From positions 58,440,053 through 58,504,052 of the forward strand of contig NC_052507.1 in the NCBI RefSeq assembly GCF_014356525.2: a stretch of 64,000 nucleotides of DNA, written 5' to 3'. Below, in pieces: positions 50,301 through 63,100 of the stretch. The stretch's first letter is position 1. Each line of letters begins with the position of its first letter. Source of the stretch: Nilaparvata lugens. Taxonomy: Eukaryota > Arthropoda > Insecta > Hemiptera > Delphacidae. The notes under the pieces were generated by a model. It made no database searches, was not told where the DNA came from, and saw only the letters and a program-made list of their open reading frames with translations. Made by a program: the position numbers and the translations under genes.

Positions 50301-53300
50301 ACGGAGGAGATTGGAGAGAACAAGGAGGAAGAGAAGAAGACTTTGAGGAGTAAAATAGGAAAATGAGAAGATTGAAACCCTATTCTGTACCTATACATAC
50401 CTATGATGAGACTGAACCCGATGACAATGAATACCGGCATGGCTATCCTGATGACCCTCTCGACCTGGGTCTCCGGATGGAGGTTGACGAGGGGCAGTGA
50501 GCCGAGGAAGCCGGCGGCATGGTAGTGAGGCAGCGACATGACGTCACAGGACAGGCCGTCCGTAGAGGCGGTGCACGCACACAAACAGTGCCACACACAC
50601 ACGCACCGGTCGTGCTTCTGGATGCGCACTCGCCTGGTGGCTACCAGCTCCTTCTTGTCGTTCATTAGTTCAACTGTGGACGAAAAATATAGAAATTTAA
50701 TATAGTATCTGTTTGCAATAATTATTGGAAATCATATTGAATTCAAAATAATTTCATTACAGTTTCATTCTTTATTCCCACAATATAAGTACATTATTAG
50801 AATGATAGGGAGAGAAAAAATAGGGTAACCTTGTGTTATTCCTCACCTGAATTTAGATAACGTTACACAATAGAGAGAAGATCATATGAGAAGATTGGCA
50901 AATATCCATGGTAAAATATCCATAGGGAGAGAAAAAATAGGGTAACCTTGTGTTATTCCTCACCTGAATTTAGATAACGTTACACAATAGAGAGAAAATC
51001 ATATGAGAAGATTGGCAAATATCCATGGTATAGATCTTTTATGTTCCAAATTTCAAGACGATTTTTTGGGTCGATTTCAAGACGATCTCTAGCCGATTAC
51101 TGTCGACTATTAAGCTTACTGTTTTGGCCGGGTGAGAGAGTAAGAACTGCACAGTATAAGAGACTACCAGCGTCACATAGCTTCACGAAAAAAGCTACTA
51201 AGCCTATCGACTTGAGTTAACATTGAAATTTGAAACATAAACGCTCTATACCATGAGATATCTTCTCATGCTTTTTTTACTATGGTGATACTTAACTGGA
51301 CTGATACTTCACTAAATTAGTTACTTTACGACTTAAGGTCTGAGAGTCTTCAACCTAAGGTCTAATCCGATTCCAATAACATGGATGTCTTCTCTATGAG
51401 TTTATTATTCGTTCTCTATCGGAGAGGCTATCTCCGAGCAGCAAGGTTGGACAAGAGCAAGATTTTTTGAACAAAGGATCTTGAGAAACGGAAGTTTAGA
51501 AATTATATATTTTGTTGATGCAGGTTGAGGAAACATGTTGTTTACGGTACTTCTAGAGAGTGAAGTGCAGCTTTTCTCTCTCAGATAAGTTGATGCCCTT
51601 TGTTACACCAGTGGCCGTTTTCACACTTATTGTCACCCGAAATTAATTATCGTCATGATACCCAGAGTTTCATCCAATTGGCTGAGAATCAGCTGTTGGT
51701 GATAATATAAGAGCCAAGCCACACTAGGCGTTTCTTTTCAGTCGGCACTACAGGAAGCTCTCTCTAATCAGTTAATCGGAGAGCATCCTGTCCTGTTTGG
51801 TTTTATTATTAGCTGAATTCTAGTACAGGGGCCTGTTTCATAAAAATTAAGAAGTCCTGTAATACAGGAACAGCTGATTTTATCGGCTATATTGAGCATG
51901 TAATTGGAATGGTAATTCTCCTGTATTACAGGACTTGTAACTTTTATGTTACAGGCCCCTGATCTTGTGCTGCGCCGTCACCTATGAATTTTCCTGTTTT
52001 TTCGAATTGTATAGTTTTCCAGTAATTGCTATAGGCGAGTGAGTGAGTCAGTTATATAAGGATAGAATTTTATTAGTACAATAAGTAAATGGATATGGTT
52101 GCAGGTTCATTGGAATTCTGAGAGACAGTTCCTATCTTTAGGCTGGATGTGGGAGGAGGCGCAATGCAGCATGGTGATGAAAGAAGATGGTATTGGTATT
52201 TTAGATTTCTCCTCATTTGCAACGCTCCTCATCCACTGCGCGTACTTGCATTCAAATGAATACGGAAAGAGCCCCTATGGATGCAAAATGCCGTGCTGCT
52301 TCGCACTGCACCTCCTTTTAGTATGTGCCCAGCCTAAAGATATTATGTACTGACTCCAATGAATCAAATGCTCAACAAAAGGCTGCTCCACGGTGAGCAG
52401 CTAACAGAAGTCACTGTTGGAAGATTGCACTTCAGTGGAACAACATCAAAACGTTGATATAACGTTTTTCAAAATGTTGAATACAACGTTTAAATAAATG
52501 TTTATTAAACTTGAAGGTCAGTACCAAACTGAAGGTTGAATAAACCCTTAGAAAACGTTATGGTCAACAACATACAACGTTTTCTAAACGTTTCAAAGGG
52601 TTTAAGGGGTAACGTCTATTCGACGTTTTATAAGCATCAGTGTGCTGTGCTGTGCCGTTCCAACTCGAATCAAATTGATTTATTTTCTCAAAATAATACA
52701 CGAAAATAATACATAATAGGCATAATAATAAAATATACATAATACGGAGAATTCAATTAAAAGTACAAATAATATAATTGAATATAATAGACTCGTATGA
52801 AAAACAGCTAATGTGGCTTGGTCCTTAGTCAATCGCAGGACATTCTGGGTGTCGTAACGATGAATGTCGGCTGACAATCGGTAAGTGTGGAAGTGGCCGT
52901 TCGGTGACGAACATTCACCTCAGAGAGAAAAAGTATTCAGTTTGTGGAGAATTACCATCCACCGACTCACCAGAACAATGAAAGCGATCGACGGGCAGCT
53001 CTCCGTACATGGTCATCTGGAAGACATGGCGGTGCTGGGGTGCTATCATGACGAGAGGCCCCACGTTGTGCGTCCACACCTCGGGCAGTTCCACGGGGCA
53101 ATTGGACAGCTTTGGGTAGTAGGCAGATGAGGCCAGGCCCTGGTTGGTTACGATCACTGTGAGCTTCGTGTTCGAGTGACACGTGCTGTCCACGTATATT
53201 TCCGACAGTTGGCCTGATTCGCTGTCACAATCACACACAAAAATATTTAAGATATGAATATGAAAACAATAAATATAAAAATATGTACATAATATAGATA

Positions 53301-54113
53301 TAATTAATGGATATATAAATCTTAGTACCCTTCACAAATTATTTCGTCACGATATGTTCAATGCTTTTCATGTCTTGAAAATGGCATTAGTAGCCGAAAC
53401 ATTGTGATGTCGGAATAATTTAAAAAACGTACTCAGATTTATATTCTTATTTATATTGAAAAGTAGCACTGAAGAAAAAAAGACAATAATATAGATAATT
53501 GTCTAATAATAAAATAGACTAATAAGTATATATAAAAATGAAAATATGATATATCTCGATGGAAATAGTGAAACATCATCATTGTGGAGAGAACATGAGT
53601 GAGAGGTGAAACATTTTATTTCAGATCATTTTTAAATTCAAGTTACAACTGTTGTAATTCTTTTATCATCAATTTGAATGGTTGTCCTGGTTGACTGCAT
53701 TAGAGGTAGTACAATCATAAATCTAGTTGTAAAGTTGCATCTGATGGTGCAATTCATGCTGACATGGTTTTTCATCCAGTCTCCACAGGATATTTTTCCA
53801 ATCCAACCAATATCAATTCATAGTCGAGTGAATTCTGGCTCTATAATCCATCTCGGGCCGTTCGAATCCCGGTCCAGGAAAGATATTTTTCTCGGGCCAC
53901 TCCCGTATTTCGGATGAACACGTTCCCGTGTCGGTCCTGGCTGCCTAAAAACAGTCAGATCCCTGAAAATGATCATGTGAGACCTGAAAACTCTGACAAA
54001 GACCTATGCCAGCAAGTTTATTCGATATTATTATTGTTATCAATTCATCGAATAAATGAAGCCACAGAATTAGTATCAAGTGGAAGTGTTTGTATGAATG
54101 AATAATGATGATG

Positions 54114-54152
<39 letters not shown>

Positions 54153-57100
54153 TAATAATAATAATAATAATAATATAATAATAATAATAATATAATAATA
54201 ATAATAATAATAATATGTGTAATGTGAAATCTCTAGCAGTAATAGACTCATGTGGAGTCTCAAGTATAGTCTCAAATAAGTTTAGCCCATTGATCTCACT
54301 AGCCCATTTAAACAGTCAATTATATTTATTACAGCCAAATGAACACAATTTTGTTTGAAAAATTACAATACCGGTACGTTATTATAATAATTCCTTTATA
54401 ATTAACCCGGTTTAAATACAAATAACTCACCCGGTTCGTACAATCGCATTCAAGTCTGACTTGACTTCAATTTCAATGATGGTGGAGAACTGTCTGTAAT
54501 ATTCGAGAGCCAGAGACTGTTCCTGTGAGGAGTGATTCATTAGAAGAGGCTGCTCGGCCACAATTGCATAGTTCTCCAAGAAAAACTTGCCAGGTCTTCC
54601 CTCATCGCGTGCCATCTACAGAAAAGTAAACTTTAGAACCATTAAGTACTGATAAGGAGTTGACTACTTTTGGACCGGTTTCTGAGCTCGGGATTTGGGT
54701 AAGTTCTAGACTTTGAACAGCTGGAGTCAGAAAATTGTGTTTCCAAAACGGGGTGTAGTTGCAGCAAAATAAATCTTTATTCTCTCATTTCTATAATTGG
54801 AAACGTTTTTCCTTGACGAAATGAAACATTCCTGAATAATTCAAAATATCGGGAACTTTACACTATCATCTCTTCATTTTATTTTGTGTTCAATTTTCTA
54901 GTTTCTCTAAATTTACTTTAAACCTTACTCTGACTATGACTTTGACCACGTCCCGTTTCGGAAAGCCAATTTTCTGACTCCAACTGATCAAAGTCTAGAC
55001 TTAGCTCAATCCCGAGCTCGAAAACCGGCCCTTGAATTTGAAGTTGCACAAAGCACAAACAAAGCAGAGAGCTTATTATATATGAGATTCAGGTAATTTG
55101 TTGATAAGTAATTATTCAAGTATATAATTGTAAGCCAAGTATCGAGTACCATATTTCCAGCAACACAATCTTTCCAATGGTATTCATTGTGCCTTGCAAA
55201 TTTTATTAAATAGCCTTAATATCAATATTATTATTTATTTTATGATCTTTTTTTAATTTGAACAAATTATTGCTTGGAGTGGAAATTTTACAAGATAAGG
55301 TCCTCTGTTATCTGTATAATCATTGCAAGAATAGTTTTTAAAGCAAGCTGAATGTGAGGATATCATATTAATATTATGACAAGATGATCTAACAGATCAA
55401 ATCATATAATAGTAATCCCAATATCAAAAGTGGAATCAGCGTACTAATTGAAGTATTCAATATTCTGAGGTTGAAATATCAAATCTAGTGAAATACAAGA
55501 ATGGTGAAAGTACTAACAATATCATGAGTCCACATATCAATCGGTTGATTTTGCAGACAGGTACCTCGCGGCTGAGCACACCTGTCAGGCTGAGTGGCGA
55601 AACCTTCGAAACTAGTTCCCACCTTGTTACATTCGTCACCCTCCAATGAGATGTCGTCACTCTGCACCAACAGATACTCGTTTGGACTACCTAACGACAC
55701 AAATAATTGTTTTTTAAATAAGTGCAGCCTAAAATTATTCTCAAGTTCTCAAAAGACCAAGCATAAGTATTATTCATTCATTCAATTCATGCAATCACGA
55801 ATTAGAGGTATTTTAGAATTCTCCAATGGAAGGAAATAATACACATGAGTATCTCCCATGTGTATAGAAACAGAGTTAAATAATCAATCTATAGCTAGCA
55901 GTAATCTCAAACCACAATCTTCAGTGAATAGATATAATTTGACAATTACAGTTCCACTCGAATTTTCACATGTTATGTTGCTTAAATAACTGTTGAATTA
56001 TTGAATTTTCACTCTGAAACTGTAGGAAAATAGCAGGACGATTCGACGAACCGTAATTTAATAAATAGAATAGGATCCAAAATCTTGTTGGAACAGAGCA
56101 TTAAAACATAATTTTATCAAAGAATACATTTAGTGTGTATGCACACAGAGAACTGTTAGTCATCCCGAGCTCTGCATTATTGGAAGCTGAAGTTGATCAT
56201 TGAATTAGAACGAGAGAGATACGCTTATCATATCATTGAATTTATACTGAAGCTACAGATACTAGCTTCATGTATAATATTATCTTGTATTTCTTCAATT
56301 TATCCCCAATCCAATTGGACCGCTTATATTATTTTGTCCGCCGCCATTCTGTCCATATAAACATAAAGAACGTGAACAGAAGGTCTCAGTCAGACTGACT
56401 GCTCTCTCTGTATACACACACACTTATGATTAAAACTGCTAGGACCGGCCTACCACTTGGGCCAGGTGAGCTCAATCCTAAAGTAGTTACTTTAGGTCAA
56501 ACTTCAATCATGAAATCGCTAATTACGGCCACACTTATGCCTCTGTATAATAAGCCTCACCATTGAGTTGAGGGTACTTGGCAGCCAGATCAGGAGGCAG
56601 GGACTCCGGGACGAGAAGGGTGGCCCTGTGCTCGTCTAGGCAGAAGTCCCCTCGCATCAGGTCGGTCAGTGGAATGTACGTGAATGACAGTGTCGAGTAG
56701 CCATCTTCTATGTGCCGATTGCCCGTTCCCAAACTGCAATTCAACCGAATGAAAAATTATTGAAGTAGAGTAATTTTTCAATGAAAAAATATATGTGAGC
56801 TACTGAAACATTCTCCAATTATTCTATAAAACTGGATCGTTTTTTCTCCTTTTTTAAGAAATAGGCTGTATAACTAAAATATAACGCTATATTCCGTTTA
56901 CAACTGTTGAATTTGTTGAAAAAAAATGGACAACAAGAATATTAGATTAGTTGCCTCTCTCCAACTATAGTCCGAGAAATAATACGTTTTATACGGCTTT
57001 TTTCCAAAGACAGAGAGGCCCGATGCTCTCACCTTCACTAATATTACTCTCACTACCTAACAGCATCCTCTCTACTATTGTGTCAGCATCCAATTGTGCG

Positions 57101-60100
57101 CAGCATGCCTACTCCTCCCCACTACTCTGCCCATGCTACAAACTGTGGAAGGAGAAATCCATTTCCCCTTCTCATGTTAATAGTAATATCTCTCGGACTA
57201 TAACTGACAGTGATTATTTTTTATTAGAAAACAAATCACGCATTAAATTGTGATGTCTCTTAAAGTATAGTGATATTAGCCTAATAATAATAAATAATAT
57301 CGAGTGACCTGGCTGGCTCAGGTCTGGTGTCAGAGTTTTCAGGTCGCAACTGATCAATTTCAGGGCCTCTGACATGACCTAACGACTACTTTTTAGGCAG
57401 CCGGGACCGACGACTTAACGTGTCCATCCGAAACACGGGAGTGGCCCAAGATAAATATCTTGCCCCGGGCCGGGATTTGAACCCGGGCCTCTGAATCACA
57501 AAGCCAGCATCTGATCCACTCGGCTACGGCCACTCCATATTAGCCTTATTGATGAAAAATTAGTTATCACAAATATTTTGAACTCACTCAGTGGTAATTC
57601 CTCTGGTCAGCTCTTCCCAATGAGTGGCATGAGGGAAATTAGCTTTCTCATACAGTTTGAAGGTGCAGGGAATGATCAAGACTTGGCTTTTTCAAGGTGT
57701 ACACAGAGTACCTATAACAAGTAGATGCCAATTCTATGAATAATTGATCATTACATTCCAAAACAATATTGGAAATAAAAATATGACTTACTTATCAACA
57801 AACTACTTTGATAATAGTATGTTGTTGGCAACTGTAACAATATTCTGATAGCACTGATTAACATTAATTAAAAGTTGTGAACACTCTAGTACTGGAAGTG
57901 ATCATCATGAAAATTATTTGAGAATTACCATGTAGGCTACTTGAGACCTAAAGGTGCGTACACATTTACGCGCCGCGAACATGAGCAATTCACTTTTAAT
58001 CAGCTGTTGCCAAGCTTATTATATCTATATCTTATACCGTTTCTGTAAAAATACAGATATAGTCAGCTGATTAAAAGTGAATTGCTCATGTTCACGGCGC
58101 GTAAATCTGTACGCACCCTAAGCTTTGAGAGAAGACACTGAATCTCAAGCAATGTACGCTTCTAATATAACTCGTGAGATTCGCTCTCGATTATCTTTGA
58201 ACTATAATAATACGAGTAATTAATGTTGAGGAACAAATATAGAAATTTGTGAAGAACTTCATGAATGAAGCTGAATCCCCTCATAGTATCAGTGGAGGAG
58301 ACCGGTAAAATGAGAACATTATTCCCATAAGTTCTAAAGGGACAATTCATACTCGCTGGGCCTTGCTAAGTCGGAATGGTCCAAACAGAACTCATCAATG
58401 TTATATTTTCAATTTGTCAGTCACTGATACTGATATGTGGAAATCCATATTGATATAAGATAAATATCCTTCAATAAGAGTGGATAAATCAGTGATAGTT
58501 TTTGGCCTATCATGAGTCATTAAATCTCAAGCAATGCGCTCTTCCATAGTGAGCTTGTAGGATAAAATCAGCTCTTTATTATCATGGGATTGGACTTTAT
58601 GAAAACGCTATCAATAATGTGATGAATAGATTGACAATTAATTGATTTGAGTTACCATAATTCGCTGAATCTCAAACAATGTGCACTTTCATGGTAAGTT
58701 ATGGGATTGGCTCCTGAAGGTACATATCGATCAATGCAATTCTGACCTCCTCTGATTTGATTCCCATTTGAACTGACTTGTCTCCTAACTTTTTTCGAAT
58801 TTTTCTTCAGTCTTGATTCACATACCTTCCCAATGTCTCGTTTCTCAATCTTCTCATCTTCCATCAACCCACTTACGTCTCTTTTTAACCCATATTTATC
58901 AAGGATCTTCTTTGGAACTGTACTGAATGAGTCAACATTATTAAACGATTTGTCTAGCGTTGAGATTTGTCTGGGCGAGACAAAATTATCATGAATTTCA
59001 GCTTCATTGCTTGACAGTTCATTTGAAACTCTCATTTCACAAGTAATATGTTCATTCGAACTGTAATTCAACTTATTGTTCCTTTGTACTAAATTTGATT
59101 GTGAGTTATCAGTATTAGAAACACTTCTAATTTTGGAAACTTTTACATGACTTGTATCCAGATAACTTCCATCTGGAGTCCTTGACCAGTTTTTCAAAAA
59201 TGAAGGAAATATCCTCGATTTGACATTTATATTGTCTTTTCCCATATGTGATATCCCATAGCCTTGTTTCCCCACATTACATGTTCCCCCAGAGTTCATC
59301 AAGCCAGGATAACTCATATTGGATTCACTCATTGGTGGATATAACCTTGAGTTATAGTTTCCTATGAAATTTCCTCGATAGGGGACTTGTTTCTTAGTAG
59401 TCACTTCTTCAGAATCATCATCATCATCAGGAATAAAAATGAGTTTCCCTTTTTGGCCGTAGATATTTCCTACATTTCCGGAGATGAGAATAGGGGCCGC
59501 TTTCGAGGTGTTGAACAAAAAACTTTCTTGGAAATCAGATGGTGTTGTATTGTCAAACTCACCTTTGAACGCGTTTTTGGAAACGGATGAGGTTGAATTC
59601 TCAGTCCCTCCACTATCCATAGCATTTTGCAATAGATACTGCATATCCGATGTATTCAATATTGAAGGGCTCCCGAATTCTGTGGCAACCTCCAAGAAAT
59701 GTGATCTTTTATCATCAATATCATTGTCATTAGAATTCATGACTTTAAAGTTTGGGTTATGTTTATCATGAGATGTATCGATAATAAACGGTGACTCAAT
59801 TTCCTGTTTGTAAACATGATAGGATTTGTGAGACAAATTATCATTTCGCGACATATGAGACACATTATTGGGGACAGGCATATCATCAAACATCATAGCA
59901 TTATTTGCTAATTTATAAGAATTCTCATCTTCAAATTTATACATGTTACTGGCTCCTGAGCCTACCAATCTGTTACTAGGATCCGGATAATTTCTAGCAT
60001 TTTGATCAAAATCCCTCCCAAATTTGAAGCCCCCAAGTTTAGTCGAGTTTGAATTGAAGTTGTTATTAATGAGGAGAGAACTTTCATCCCTGTTTGTATT

Positions 60101-63100
60101 TGAGTTATTGTCAATGAAGTAAGAATCTCGTCTATCAAACATTGAATTATGTTTCAATCCTGAACTTTCTTTTCCTTTCGAATTCGGATTATCACTTCCT
60201 GAGTTTGAAATTTTTCCTGTATGTTCAGTTTCTTCATTATGAAAGTTCCTATTTGAATTCTCTCCAGATCCATCCGTTATTATTCTATGATCCTGCAAAT
60301 TACTATCCAATAATTCCGGGGAGGATTTCTCTGGTGAATTCAATTTTATTGAAAATTTACTGTGAACACTTCTCATTTTATCGAAATCTGGAGAATTGAT
60401 TAGATCTAGATCGTTATGTATCAATGGAAAGGAATTGAATGAGGACTTCGATATTTCCAAAGGTCGTGTATCCAATAGTGGACCATACTTGGTTACATCA
60501 ATGAATACAGGACCAGAATCACTATGGAAGTGTAGTGGTGGATTTAGATGAAATTCGTTTGGACCACTATTTTCTTCTTCTTTATTAATCATCATGTGGT
60601 TTTTATCATAATCATTCACTAGAGAGCCTTCTGGGTGAATTTTCCCATCAATCTTCTCTTTTAGTGGCAAATCTGGATAATTCAATACCAAATTTTCATC
60701 AACAGCACTTTTCCAATTATTATTTTTCTTAACATCAATTTTCGACTGTTCACGTGAATTTCCATAGAAATTATCTTCATCAGAGTTGAAAATTTTCCCA
60801 GCTCCTGGTAACAGACCCAGTGCATTCCTATTTCTTTGACGAAATTCATACAAACTACTAGCATTCCTATCGTTCTCGGACATTGCATCAATATTATCCA
60901 GTCCTGGAAACATTTGTCCATCGTCAAAAACAAAATTTTGAGAATTCCTACCTCCAACCTCTCCATTCTCCCCGATATTCCTATAAGGATACCTTAACAA
61001 CCCATCCGATGACGCAAGATTTTGAGCAGGGTCCACGAAATATAGATAATCACCTTCGTTTACAGGCATTACCAAATCATCACCGTTCATATATTTGTTG
61101 CTTGAATTATCATGAATGTTCGATGCATCTATTTCAAAATAATCATCAACCCAACGATCGATTTGTCGCCTTAGTCTATCAATAATGTTTTTATCTTCCG
61201 TATTGTAAGCGATGTTTGACTCATTTGAGGTTCTATTTCTATCATGTAGACATAACTTCTCCTCTATAGCTTCTTCTAAGAGGAGTGTTTGAAGTTCACT
61301 CCACGCTTCCGCACAATCATTCTTACTAAATTTGTTGGATGACTCTTCGCCGAGACTCTCAGTATGATTCAAATTGGATTGTTCAGTTTCATTCACATTG
61401 TTCCTGCTATTCCGCACCAGCTTTCTCTCGATATCTTTCATCAAACTATCAAATAATTTCGAATCTTGTCCAGAATTTTTCATCAAATTATCTGAAATTT
61501 TGAAGTCTTCATCAGGATGACACCGTTCCTCATTGAGTTTAGTCAAAAGTCGAAGTATACTGTGCTTACGTTTATCGGTGGCACATTTTTTAGGGAATAT
61601 GTCCCAGGGTGAAGGTTTATGAAACTTTATTTTTGAGCTAGGGTTCCAACTAGGTCGAAAGTCGGACACTTGGAAACCTTTGGCGTTTTCCATAACCGGG
61701 CGATTTTCTTCTAGAACCTTCACGTATCTGTGAGCGGGTTGATACGAGTTTTGAAATTGTGGAGAATTGGGTTTCAGACCTTTCAATCTGAGCTTCAGCG
61801 CCTTCAGGCTCGTCCAATCTTTCGGTCTCAGCCAGTATGGTTTCTCTTCGGTCACTCTCAGGCTACTGCGCATCAAGCTCTCTGGTTCATCATGAACACT
61901 TCGTACTTTTTTCATTTTTAAATCTCCGTCGTAAATTTCTTTTTCAACTCCATTCAAGCCATCTAAATGATCAGAGTCTGTACCAGGATCTGCCTCAACT
62001 TCACTATTTTCATTAATCGTATTTTCGTCTTCAACATTCAACTTTTCTTCCCCTCTTTCTAAATCATAAAGATTATCAATGTCTTTCTTATACGAATTCA
62101 ACCTATGTCCAGGCCCTTCCTCTGTGTTTCGAGTATTCAACATACCATACCTATTCTCCATTCTATAATTATTATGGTCAATTCCACTTCTTCCAATACT
62201 ATCTAATATTCCTTTTTTATTTATTTCCAAATTCATATCTTCACTTTCTTCCATCCCAGCATCTTTCTCATCCCTCCTTATTCTTTGTAAATTCTCATTT
62301 CGTTCTCCAAGTTTTTCCTTAATTTCATAATTTGAATCAGTTCTATTTTTCTCTTCACTATTCAATTCAAGTTCTCTTCCCTCCTCATCGTGACCCTCTC
62401 CCTTCCTCTCTTCACCTTCTTCTCTCTTTGTGATCTTTTTCCGTTCCTCATGCAAACTCTGTCCTCCCTCTTCATCCGCACTTCTCTTCTTCTTCCCCTC
62501 ACTATCGCCATCTTCAAATTCGTCCTCTTCGCTGTTATTCGGCATCTGATTGGCATTATCGTTATTCCACAGTATTCTACTACTTTTATCATACAATCTG
62601 CCTTTGTGCTGTTCCCACGAGAGACTGTCTTCAGGATTTGAGAATTTGTTTAGAGTGTCACCCAAACTGCTTTTTCTCACGATTTGCGGTGTGTAGAATC
62701 CGTTTTTTGCGAAATCGAAATCGCTTGCCATGTATTTCGAGCGTAGCACATCAAGATTGTTGGAATTTTTTATTGAATAATCTCTGTTTTCCATCTCTTT
62801 ATTTCTTTTTCGTAGATATTTATCATCTTTCGGTTCATTGACATCTCGTTTCGATTTTTCGTGATAATATTTGTCAGCATCGTTGGAGTTTTTCTCGTCA
62901 GCAAAATGACTCTCTTTGCGATCTGAGAACTGTTTCTGTTGGCGCACAATGCTCAACCCCGGCTGCCGTTGGACGTTCACATAGGAGTCACAAGAGCAAC
63001 AGAATCCCTACGATAAAAAAACAAATTTGAAATTTGAAAATGAAGATGACGGAAAATGTAGGTATACGGTAATTTAAAAATGAAGAATAGAAATTATCAA

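Noticed and set aside
50144..50400. C-terminal extension of the HAP2 exon h frame beyond 50401
   Set aside because: The frame reads on through the intron by chance in CT-rich sequence; a consensus gtatgt donor and the in-phase membrane continuation in exon i show the true exon end.
57466..57536. Possible minus-strand tRNA gene
   Set aside because: A and B boxes are present but the cloverleaf does not close and a SINE body plus target duplications follow; it is a SINE head.
60682..62592. Other-frame ORFs within HAP2 exon b, both strands
   Set aside because: All are shadows of the 1,450-codon frame, which carries the family motifs at both ends.
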